Shown: piece by piece, positions 1-5,651 of the stretch
How positions within the stretch are numbered: the first letter of the stretch is position 1
Layout of the letters: every line of letters starts with the position of its first letter
DNA from: Bacillota bacterium
GTDB taxonomy: Bacteria > Bacillota > Clostridia > Christensenellales > Pumilibacteraceae
Reading direction: 5' to 3'
Assembly (NCBI GenBank): GCA_009787685.1
Contig: WQSV01000038.1
Location: 3,493-9,556, forward strand
Length of the DNA stretch: 6,064 nt
The notes under the pieces: generated by a model
The model's database searches: none
What the model was told of the DNA's origin: nothing
What the model saw: only the letters and a program-made list of their open reading frames with translations
Translations under genes and position numbers: made by a program

Positions 1-70
1 CATAATGTTTAATGCATAATGCACAACGATTGTTGAATTGTTTGACTTTTGTTATGCATTAAACATTATG
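1..70. repeat. Perfect 19-bp inverted repeat of heptamer units upstream of def
   Basis: Positions 1-19 are exactly the reverse complement of 52-70, with 32 bases between; T20 and G51 could add a wobble pair in RNA. The left arm reads as near-tandem heptamers: CATAATG (1-7), TTTAATG (8-14), CATAATG (15-21). The repeat starts at the window edge, so it may extend further left. The right arm ends at an ATG (68-70) in frame with def. There is no T-run after the stem, so a plain intrinsic terminator does not fit. It looks like a small palindromic intergenic repeat of the kind scattered in AT-rich Bacillota and cyanobacterial genomes; that assignment is inference. Confidence 0.8.
42..69 (+). promoter_or_regulatory. 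Possible sigma-A promoter ahead of def
   Basis: TTGACT (42-47, five of six matches to TTGACA) is followed after 16 bp by CATTAT (64-69, four of six matches to TATAAT). The -10 box lies inside the right arm of the inverted repeat. Initiation near 76 would leave a leader of only about 13 nt before the chosen def start. def usually sits inside an operon, so this may be an internal promoter or chance; AT-rich DNA yields such matches easily. Confidence 0.3.
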
Positions 71-88
71 AGTTATGTGTTAAAAACT

Positions 89-616
89 ATGGCAATAAGA
101 GATATTTTAAAAACAAGTGACAATTCTGAAGCCCTCAGAAACACTTCTCGCGAGGTTGAGGTGTTTGATGAGAGATTGGCAATCCTATTGGACGACCTCA
201 AGGAAACGATGCTCCATGCGAATGGGGTTGGTCTTGCCGCACCTCAAGTTGGAATTCTTCGACGTGCTTTTGTTATCAGTCTTGATGGCGAGGATTTCTA
301 TGAATTTGTCAACCCCGTCATCATTGAAGAAAAAGGAACTCAAATTGACGAAGAGGGATGTCTTAGTATTCCGGGAGAATATGGCTATGTTAAGCGTCCA
401 AAAAAAGTTGTTTTGACAGCGTTCGATAGAAACGGTGAAAAGTTTGAAATCAAAGCCTATGACAGATTTGCTGTTGCAATTTGTCATGAATTTGATCACC
501 TTAACGGGGTGCTTTGGGTTGACAAATATGACAAAGAATTGACCGAAAAAAAGAACAGAAAAAGAAAAAACAAAAAATCAAGTGAAAACGAAAATAAATA
601 TGAGGAGGGCAACTAA
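89..616 (+). CDS. def: Peptide deformylase
   Basis: This is a metal-dependent cytoplasmic hydrolase that removes the N-formyl group from the initiator methionine of nascent proteins at the ribosome. The 175-residue product has all three family motifs: GVGLAAPQ (46-53), EGCLS (89-93, metal-ligand Cys91) and HEFDH (133-137, two His ligands and catalytic Glu134). The length and the EGCLSIPG form fit a type 1 enzyme. The reading frame is open further left (TTG at 38, ATG at 68), but MAIRDIL matches the usual family N-terminus, so ATG 89 is chosen. No Shine-Dalgarno site precedes any of the three candidates. The last 25 or so residues are a Lys/Glu/Asn-rich tail outside the catalytic fold, and the final Glu-Glu-Gly codons double as the ribosome-binding site of fmt, whose ATG shares one base with the def stop. 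Confidence 0.95.
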   Translation: MAIRDILKTSDNSEALRNTSREVEVFDERLAILLDDLKETMLHANGVGLAAPQVGILRRAFVISLDGEDFYEFVNPVIIEEKGTQIDEEGCLSIPGEYGYVKRPKKVVLTAFDRNGEKFEIKAYDRFAVAICHEFDHLNGVLWVDKYDKELTEKKNRKRKNKKSSENENKYEEGN

Positions 617-1563
617 TGAGAATAATTTTCCTTGGAACTCCCGAATTTGCTCTTCCATCATTGCAAAAGCTTCTTAGTTCTCATCACAAAATTTTGGCGG
701 TTGTCACTCAAAAAGACAAAGAAACAAACAGAAAAGGTGAAATAGTTTTTCCGCCTGTGAAAAGTCTTGCGCTCAAGCATGGCTTGAAAGTTTTGCAATA
801 TGATAACATCTCAAATGAAGGTGTGTGTGCGCTTAAACAACTGGATGCCGATATTATGATAACTGTTGCCTATGGTCAAATTCTTTCACAAGAACTGTTG
901 AATTTGACAAAATATGGCACTATTAATGTCCACTCATCGCTACTACCAAAGTATCGTGGAGCATCTCCGATGCAAGCAGCACTATTAAATGGCGATGATG
1001 AAACTGGAGTCAGCATTATGCAAACCGTCCTCGAAATGGACGCGGGCGACATTTTGAATGTTGAAAAAATGTCAATATCAAACAAGACAACACTAAAAGA
1101 TGTCCACGATATTCTTTCCGACTTAGGGGCAACTGCACTGCTTAAAACACTCGACGAAATTGAAGATGGAACTGTTAAAAGACTAGCACAAGATGAAACA
1201 AAAGCAACTCACACAAAAAAAATAAACAAACAAGATGGCATTATTAATTGGGCTAGGCCTGCAAAAGAAATTCTTCGTCAAATTAATGCCATGAACCCAT
1301 GGCCGGGGGCATTCACTTTTCTAAATGGAAAAATTATCAAAATTTTGAATGCCGATGTAATAGACCCTAGGAATTTTAAGAGTGCTTTGGACTTGCATTT
1401 ATACAATGACGGAACATGTTTTGTTTTTCCACATAACATATGCATTAAAACAGGAGATGGGATTCTCGGTGTTTCTTGTGTCCAACTCGAAGGCAAAAAA
1501 CCTCTAACAGCACTTGAAATTTTTAACGGAGGACTAATCAAAAGTGAAACTACTCTTGGATAA
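616..1563 (+). CDS. fmt: Methionyl-tRNA formyltransferase
   Basis: The enzyme transfers a formyl group from 10-formyl-tetrahydrofolate to Met-tRNA(fMet), making the initiator tRNA whose formyl group Def later removes. The 315-residue product has the family's usual length. The N-terminal Rossmann-like domain begins MRIIFLGTPEFA. The catalytic triad is visible as Asn104, His106 (in HSSLLPKYRG) and Asp142 (in MDAGD). The C-terminal OB-fold domain, about 205-315, carries the typical NPWPGA segment. The tRNA-binding insertion loop (about 31-49) keeps an Arg (39) where I place E. coli Arg42, but the usual following basic pair is Gly-Glu here. The start is secure: AGGAGG at 603-608 is seven bases before the ATG, which overlaps the def stop as TAATG. 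The pair is probably translationally coupled. Confidence 0.96.
   Translation: MRIIFLGTPEFALPSLQKLLSSHHKILAVVTQKDKETNRKGEIVFPPVKSLALKHGLKVLQYDNISNEGVCALKQLDADIMITVAYGQILSQELLNLTKYGTINVHSSLLPKYRGASPMQAALLNGDDETGVSIMQTVLEMDAGDILNVEKMSISNKTTLKDVHDILSDLGATALLKTLDEIEDGTVKRLAQDETKATHTKKINKQDGIINWARPAKEILRQINAMNPWPGAFTFLNGKIIKILNADVIDPRNFKSALDLHLYNDGTCFVFPHNICIKTGDGILGVSCVQLEGKKPLTALEIFNGGLIKSETTLG
1528..1533 (+). promoter_or_regulatory. Ribosome-binding site deciding the rlmN GTG start
   Basis: GGAGGA lies inside the 3' end of fmt, ten bases before GTG 1544. The next in-frame ATG start codons are deep inside the conserved domain, so this site supports the GTG start and the 20-bp overlap with fmt. 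Confidence 0.7.
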
Positions 1564-2572
1564 CAACATCGAAGACTTAAAACAAATTTGCGCTGAACTA
1601 GGAGAGAAACAATATCGTGCAAAACAGCTCTTCAAATGGATATCGCAAGGCGCAAATTATGGTGCTATGTCAGACATACCAAAGTCTTTTCAGAACAAAC
1701 TTGCGAATGAATATTTCGACAGTGCCTTAAAAATTGTAAGAACCTTAACATCAAAAGATGGAACTCAAAAATTTCTCTATGAATTTAAAGATGGACAAAC
1801 TGTTGAAGGAGTCTTGATGAAACAGTCCTATGGCAACACTTTGTGTGTCTCGACTCAAGTTGGGTGTGCGATGAAATGTGTGTTTTGCGCGAGTGGCTAT
1901 CACGGGCTTGTTCGAAACTTGACAGCAGGCGAAATCTATGGTCAAGTTATTGTCGCAAACAGCATTGCAAAAATATCAAACATAGTTCTAATGGGGAGTG
2001 GAGAACCTCTTGACAATTATGACAACACCCTAAAAGCGATTTCTCTTATGACGGATGAAAATGGACTAAATCTTTCGAAACGTTCAATATCACTCTCAAC
2101 ATGTGGATTGCCAGAGAAAATCAAGCAACTAGCGGATGACGAAGCGGGTGTTGTTCTTAGTATTTCGCTTCATGCAACCACTGATGAAACAAGGCAAGAA
2201 TTAATGCCAATTGCAAAAAAACACACCTTAAAAGAACTAATAGATGCAACGAAATACTATTTCGAAAAATCGGGAAGAAGGGTTGTTTTTGAATATCTTC
2301 TCATCAAAGATGTCAACACCAACCACTTTGACATTCAAAGAATCCAAAAAATATCCAAACAAGTAATGTGCCACTTCAACCTAATCATGCTTAACTCGAC
2401 CTCAACAAGTCTTTTAAAAAGCTTAAACACTCGAGAAGCCGAACGCTTTTTGGAAAAACTAAAACCCCTTGGAGTCAGTGCCACAATCCGAAAATCAGCA
2501 GGAAGCGATATAGAAGGCGCATGTGGGCAATTAAGAACAAAGTTTGCTGGGCGCAAAACGAACAAAAACTAG
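1544..2572 (+). CDS. rlmN: Dual-specificity RNA methyltransferase RlmN (23S rRNA A2503 / tRNA A37)
   Basis: This is a radical-SAM enzyme that methylates C2 of A2503 in 23S rRNA at the peptidyl-transferase centre, and of A37 in some tRNAs. The product has 342 residues. After an N-terminal accessory domain (about 1-95), the radical-SAM cluster motif CxxxCxxC is Cys108, Cys112 and Cys115. Cys101, seven residues before the cluster, and Cys327 in the SDIEGACGQL segment occupy the places of the two mechanistic cysteines (E. coli Cys118 and Cys355), so the enzyme looks complete and is RlmN or its close homologue Cfr; the context and the sequence favour RlmN. GSGEPLDN (151-158) is the SAM-contacting motif. 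It starts with GTG inside the end of fmt. No terminator hairpin follows the stop. Confidence 0.95.
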   Translation: MKLLLDNNIEDLKQICAELGEKQYRAKQLFKWISQGANYGAMSDIPKSFQNKLANEYFDSALKIVRTLTSKDGTQKFLYEFKDGQTVEGVLMKQSYGNTLCVSTQVGCAMKCVFCASGYHGLVRNLTAGEIYGQVIVANSIAKISNIVLMGSGEPLDNYDNTLKAISLMTDENGLNLSKRSISLSTCGLPEKIKQLADDEAGVVLSISLHATTDETRQELMPIAKKHTLKELIDATKYYFEKSGRRVVFEYLLIKDVNTNHFDIQRIQKISKQVMCHFNLIMLNSTSTSLLKSLNTREAERFLEKLKPLGVSATIRKSAGSDIEGACGQLRTKFAGRKTNKN

Positions 2573-2772
2573 CCTTTTTACCCCCTTTCTGACCCCTTTT
2601 TCACCCATAAATTGACAGACCCGACAAACTTAATTCTGAACATCAAAAATGTCCTATGCACCCTCAATGTAAAAATAGCGAGAACCACACGCTTCTTATA
2701 TGTCAACCCTAAAAACCAACCCACAACCACACCCCCCCCCAAAATATCAAGTATTAGCATGGAGATAAGCAT
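2573..2772. other. Strand-skewed C-rich spacer with a nine-C run
   Basis: No gene is supported here. By my count, positions 2573-2740 hold about 61 C and only 13 G on the plus strand, unlike the genes on either side. It opens with polypyrimidine tracts, and 2732-2740 is an uninterrupted run of nine C preceded by a C/A-rich stretch. Seen from the minus strand it is G-rich with several G2-G3 groups. AGCG (2677-2680) can pair with CGCT (2690-2693), but nothing resembles an intrinsic terminator. TTGACA at 2612-2617 lacks a well-spaced -10 box. After 2740 the composition becomes AT-rich, and GGAG (2761-2764) is the ribosome-binding site of the next gene. Confidence 0.75.
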
Positions 2773-3450
2773 ATGATTCTTATGGATAAAAAAAACTACA
2801 GAGATACTGTAAAAATTTTAAGAGGAGACAAAGAATTATTGCCAATTTTTATTGAGATAAAGAAATTTATGTCAGAAAAATTTGGAGTTAATTCCTTAAA
2901 TTTTTACTATAAAAAGAATGATTTGCAGAGTCCAAACCTCGCAGATAAAACAAAGATTTTGGGATGCATACTTTCTTCTGATAAAGATTATAAGTTAATG
3001 CTAGACTCAGATTATGCTTATGACAAGGAAAAACAGGCGCTTATCACTAAAAAGTTTGTGTGCTTGGCTGAAAAATATAAATTTCCTCTAAATGCTATAG
3101 TAAGTCAAATATGGGTGCTTTATGAAAATTTTAATGATGAATATTTGTGCGATATTGTTGGTGGAGTTTTGGATGGTTTGACGAAAAAAAAGATGCAGAA
3201 AAAATACCCTAAAGCGGATATTTGGGAAGTTAGTTCAATGTTTTCAAGTATCGTTATTTTCTATAAGAATGAAAAAATAAAATTAGAAAATGAAGAAAAT
3301 GGGCTTTCTGCTTTAATAAAAAATGATTTACTTGAGATGATTAAGAAAAATGATGAATTTGACTTTTACAATGGAGATGGAATTGTTTTTGATACAAAAG
3401 AAAACTTAGAGAAAAATTATGCTGGAAGTTTATTCTATTATTGGAGATAA
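2773..3450 (+). CDS. Hypothetical protein, 225 residues, AT-rich
   Basis: I do not recognise this protein. It is soluble-looking, with no signal peptide and no membrane segment. It is rich in Lys, Asp, Glu and aromatic residues, with predicted helices near 20-38 and 178-192, a hydrophobic strand-like stretch at 158-164 (SSIVIFY) and an aromatic C-terminal end (FYYWR). The start at ATG 2773 is supported by GGAG at 2761-2764, eight bases upstream; the ATG at 2782 would be too far from it. The gene is much poorer in G+C than its left neighbours: one 60-base stretch, 3241-3300, has 10 G+C, against 30 in 1861-1920 within rlmN. With the next gene it forms an AT-rich pair in an otherwise conserved translation cluster, which suggests acquisition by transfer. 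Small unknown genes in such places are sometimes immunity or defence genes, but nothing in the sequence shows that here. Confidence 0.75.
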   Translation: MILMDKKNYRDTVKILRGDKELLPIFIEIKKFMSEKFGVNSLNFYYKKNDLQSPNLADKTKILGCILSSDKDYKLMLDSDYAYDKEKQALITKKFVCLAEKYKFPLNAIVSQIWVLYENFNDEYLCDIVGGVLDGLTKKKMQKKYPKADIWEVSSMFSSIVIFYKNEKIKLENEENGLSALIKNDLLEMIKKNDEFDFYNGDGIVFDTKENLEKNYAGSLFYYWR

Positions 3451-3479
3451 AACAGTTCCTACTAGAGTAATATACTGTT
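3451..3479. promoter_or_regulatory. Inverted repeat between the two unknown genes
   Basis: AACAGT (3451-3456) begins immediately after the TAA stop and is complementary to ACTGTT (3474-3479). Nested inside, TACT (3460-3463) faces AGTA (3466-3469). No T-run follows, so it is not a standard terminator. The right half overlaps TATACT (3471-3476), a five-of-six match to a -10 box, 12 bases before ATG 3489, so it could be an operator-promoter. There is no recognisable -35 box. Confidence 0.4.
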
Positions 3480-3488
3480 GCCCGCACT

Positions 3489-4208
3489 ATGAGAAAAATG
3501 AGAATAGAATCAACAAAAACCCTATCAAAAAGAAAAATAAAGAAAAGAGAAAAGAACTTTTCTATAATGTTTCCGCTTGATTTGGAAAAGAAAGTGAAAA
3601 ATGTTTTTCGAGTTATCAAGAAAAAGACACCATGGTTTCACTATCCACCGGATAAACCTTATCGTGCTAACTCTATTTTTACGAATGGATGGAATTATTT
3701 AGTCAAAGAAAGTTCTGTTATTTTAACAATAGGCAATGTTTATTACGATGAAATTGATGAAGATATATTTGAAAAACTGACAATAGAGGAAAAACAAATA
3801 TATCATTGTATTTATAGTTTGCATTATAACGGATATATTCGAGAAAAACATATTACAAAAATTCTAAATTATGAAAATCTGCCAAGTTGGACTATTCCTT
3901 TTATATTTGTGCAAACTCAAAGATATATAACTGAAATTATTCCTTTAATTTATGAGAGATTTAAAAATGATAAATGCTTTTTTAAAGAGTTTGTTGCCAA
4001 TAATTTTGAACATATAAAAAGAGGCAACGATAGAATGATAAGTTATTGGAATTTGCATTGTCGTGCAGACACAAAAAATATTAAAGACTATGTTGGTTAT
4101 AAACTTTATAAAGAAATATTTTTAGCGTATAAAAATAAAAAAAGACGAAAAGGAATAAAATCCCCGACAAATCGACCGTTGGAAACAGTTGAAATTAAAA
4201 GGCATTGA
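3489..4208 (+). CDS. Hypothetical protein, 239 residues, possibly HEAT-like helical
   Basis: I do not recognise this protein. It is basic at both ends: residues 1-23 are rich in Lys and Arg (KRKIKKREK), as are 216-224 (NKKRRKGIK). The body is rich in Tyr, Phe and Ile. It has no signal peptide and no clear membrane helix. The segment 113-157 (YNGYIREK..., then IPFIF... and ITEIIPLIYERF) has the look of paired helices from HEAT-type repeat proteins, where a GYxRE motif precedes a helix; this is a weak inference. ATG 3489 is the first start after an in-frame stop (3468-3470). It lacks a Shine-Dalgarno site, and ATG 3498 and ATG 3567 are alternatives with no better site. Base composition is as AT-rich as the preceding gene (14 G+C in 3781-3840), so the two probably arrived together. 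Confidence 0.7.
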   Translation: MRKMRIESTKTLSKRKIKKREKNFSIMFPLDLEKKVKNVFRVIKKKTPWFHYPPDKPYRANSIFTNGWNYLVKESSVILTIGNVYYDEIDEDIFEKLTIEEKQIYHCIYSLHYNGYIREKHITKILNYENLPSWTIPFIFVQTQRYITEIIPLIYERFKNDKCFFKEFVANNFEHIKRGNDRMISYWNLHCRADTKNIKDYVGYKLYKEIFLAYKNKKRRKGIKSPTNRPLETVEIKRH

Positions 4209-4232
4209 CTCAAAAAAATAATTGGAGAAAGA

Positions 4233-4538
4233 ATGATGAAATTGGAATTCACAAAAGAACAAGTTAACACTATGCAAACGGCACTTGAGAAGTGGGGTTT
4301 AAATGCTCAAGTTGGGCAAACAGTTGAAGAGTGTGCTGAGTTGGTTGTGGTCTTGCAAAAATATATCAACAGAACAAACAAGCCCGATATCGACAAGATT
4401 TTGGACGAAATAGCCGATGTTGAAATGATGCTTGCACAAATGCGATTAGTCTTCAAAATTGACGACAAATCAATTAAAGAAAGAATAGATTGCAAATTCA
4501 AAAAGCTAAACGAATATCTCAAAAGAGAGGAAGTTTGA
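4233..4538 (+). CDS. Small MazG-like nucleotide pyrophosphohydrolase
   Basis: This is a 101-residue all-alpha NTP pyrophosphatase of the MazG/dUTPase-like superfamily. These enzymes cleave (d)NTPs to (d)NMP plus pyrophosphate using Mg2+ held by acidic residues. The signature ExxE followed by ExxD is visible: Glu33-Glu36 in EECAEL and Glu59-Asp62 in DEIADVEMML, separated by 22 residues, within the family range. Single-domain forms of this size are common in phages and in Bacillota, where they act in nucleotide-pool cleansing; the substrate cannot be told from the sequence. GGAG (4224-4227) precedes two adjacent ATGs: ATG 4233 is five bases away and ATG 4236 eight, so the second could be the true start. 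It follows the unknown pair by 24 bp and precedes rsgA by 38 bp. Its composition is nearer to that of the backbone genes than to the unknown pair. Confidence 0.85.
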   Translation: MMKLEFTKEQVNTMQTALEKWGLNAQVGQTVEECAELVVVLQKYINRTNKPDIDKILDEIADVEMMLAQMRLVFKIDDKSIKERIDCKFKKLNEYLKREEV

Positions 4539-4576
4539 TTGTTTTGGAAAAATCCAGACAAAGGATTGTTTTTTGT

Positions 4577-5437
4577 ATGATAAATAAAAATTTATATCGA
4601 GTTATTAAATGCGAGAGTGATCGATTCATCGTTGATGTGGATGGGGAGTTTTTGAGGTGTGCGTCGCGAAAGAAAATCAAGGACAAGAAAAATATTGTTG
4701 TTGGTGATTTTGTTGTTGTTAATATTGAAGAGAAGATTATTGAAGAGGTTGAGTCGAGAGAGAATAGTCTTATTCGTCCATTGGTTTCAAATGTTGACCA
4801 AATTATCGTCATAATTGCTCCGCTTCCAAGACCAGATTTTTTTCTGATTGACAAATTAATAATTAATGCGATGAGACAAAATTTAAAAGTCGTTGTTTGT
4901 GTCAACAAGACCGATATTGACCCAGAACTTTTTGGGGAAATCAAAGACGAATATGCTGATGTGGTCAAAAAAATAATAGGGGCGAGCGCAAAAAACATTG
5001 ATGTTGATGAACTTGAGAAAACTCTCAAGGGCAATCTTTCAGCCCTTGCGGGGCAAAGTGCTGTTGGAAAATCATCCCTCATTAACGCACTTCGTCGTAA
5101 CGAAAAACTGGTTGTTGGGGAGCTTTCTCAAAAAGCTCAAAAAGGAAAAAACACGACAACAAAGTCGCAACTCATTAGATTGAAAAAAAACACTTATATT
5201 ATCGACACCCCGGGGTTCTATAATCTAGATATTCATGACATTGAACATCATGATTTAAAAATTTACTACCCCGAGTTCACATCTCATGCCCATAAATGCA
5301 AGTTTTCTTCATGCACTCACACCACCGAACCCGATTGCGAAATTAGAAAAAGAGTGGATGAGGGAAAAATTAACTATGACCGCTATGCGCGATATGTTCA
5401 TTTTTTTATGGAATTGAAATCTATAAAGAAATATTAG
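4577..5437 (+). CDS. rsgA: Ribosome small-subunit assembly GTPase RsgA
   Basis: RsgA is a circularly permuted GTPase that checks the decoding centre of nearly mature 30S subunits and releases late assembly factors. The 286-residue product has an N-terminal OB-fold (about 1-65). It then shows the GTPase motifs in permuted order: NKTD (110-113, G4), GQSAVGKSS (159-167, G1 P-loop) and DTPGF (210-214, G3). The C-terminal zinc site is Cys241, Cys246, His248 and Cys254 in the family pattern C-x4-C-x-H-x5-C. The frame is open upstream to TTG 4490, but ATG 4577 gives the usual family N-terminus and length, and AAGGA (4561-4565) lies eleven bases before it. An oddity is that the switch I segment reads GKNTTT with Asn192, where most RsgA proteins have His (GRHTTT/GKHTTT). 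No convincing terminator follows the stop. Confidence 0.95.
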   Translation: MINKNLYRVIKCESDRFIVDVDGEFLRCASRKKIKDKKNIVVGDFVVVNIEEKIIEEVESRENSLIRPLVSNVDQIIVIIAPLPRPDFFLIDKLIINAMRQNLKVVVCVNKTDIDPELFGEIKDEYADVVKKIIGASAKNIDVDELEKTLKGNLSALAGQSAVGKSSLINALRRNEKLVVGELSQKAQKGKNTTTKSQLIRLKKNTYIIDTPGFYNLDIHDIEHHDLKIYYPEFTSHAHKCKFSSCTHTTEPDCEIRKRVDEGKINYDRYARYVHFFMELKSIKKY

Positions 5438-5600
5438 AAAAGAGTGGGCTCAAAGATTGCTTAGATTGCTGTGAAAGATTGTTGTTATAAGCAATGCCAC
5501 ACAAAGTTATCGCAAGTAACCGACAAAAATAGACTCAAAAATCAAAGGATTGAGCATAGACTTTTGTTTAGATTTCTTTACAAAACTATACAAATAAATA
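5438..5600. other. Gene-free spacer with short direct repeats and weak hairpins
   Basis: No coding region is supported. Three AGATTG repeats lie at 5454-5459, 5463-5468 and 5476-5481. ATTGCTT (5456-5462) can pair with AAGCAAT (5489-5495); the second repeat offers a competing six-base match. CTCAA (5534-5538) can pair with TTGAG (5550-5554), and the moderately T-rich 5561-5568 follows after a gap. This is the nearest thing to an intrinsic terminator for rsgA, but the stem is short and the T-run broken. ATAGACT occurs twice (5529-5535 and 5556-5562). Confidence 0.5.
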
Positions 5601-5601
5601 G

Positions 5602-5630
5602 TTGACAACTTTTTCAGTTTGTGGTATTAT
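5602..5630 (+). promoter_or_regulatory. Strong sigma-A promoter for the ATPase leader
   Basis: TTGACA (5602-5607) is a perfect -35 box, followed after the optimal 17 bp by TATTAT (5625-5630), a five-of-six -10 box preceded by TGTGG. Transcription should start near 5637, giving a leader of about 150 nt before the ATPase start. The promoter is the best match in the window and separates the ATPase unit from rsgA. Confidence 0.85.
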
Positions 5631-5651
5631 ATTAAACAATACCAAATAATA

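Noticed and set aside
2612..2640. Promoter based on TTGACA at 2612-2617
   Set aside because: No -10-like hexamer occurs at 16-18 bp; the nearest candidate (TAATTC, 2631-2636) has a spacing of only 13 bp.
2578..2772. Minus-strand 64-codon open frame across the C-rich spacer
   Set aside because: The hydrophobic, Gly/Val-rich translation comes from the G/T-rich composition of that strand. There is no ribosome-binding site before its ATG, which directly abuts the start of the plus-strand gene.
4490..4576. Longer rsgA starting at TTG 4490 or TTG 4535
   Set aside because: The extra 29 residues overlap the MazG-like gene, do not resemble RsgA N-termini, and ATG 4577 gives the normal length with an upstream AAGGA.
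4519..5082. Long minus-strand open frame (187 codons) opposite the mazG-rsgA region
   Set aside because: It lies antisense to the conserved RsgA P-loop region, the translation is a low-complexity Ser/Thr/Phe/Ile-rich string, and no ribosome-binding site or known motif is visible. It is a shadow of rsgA.
5534..5568. Intrinsic terminator for rsgA
   Set aside because: The stem has only five A/T-rich pairs, the loop is 11 bases, and the T-rich part is displaced and interrupted.
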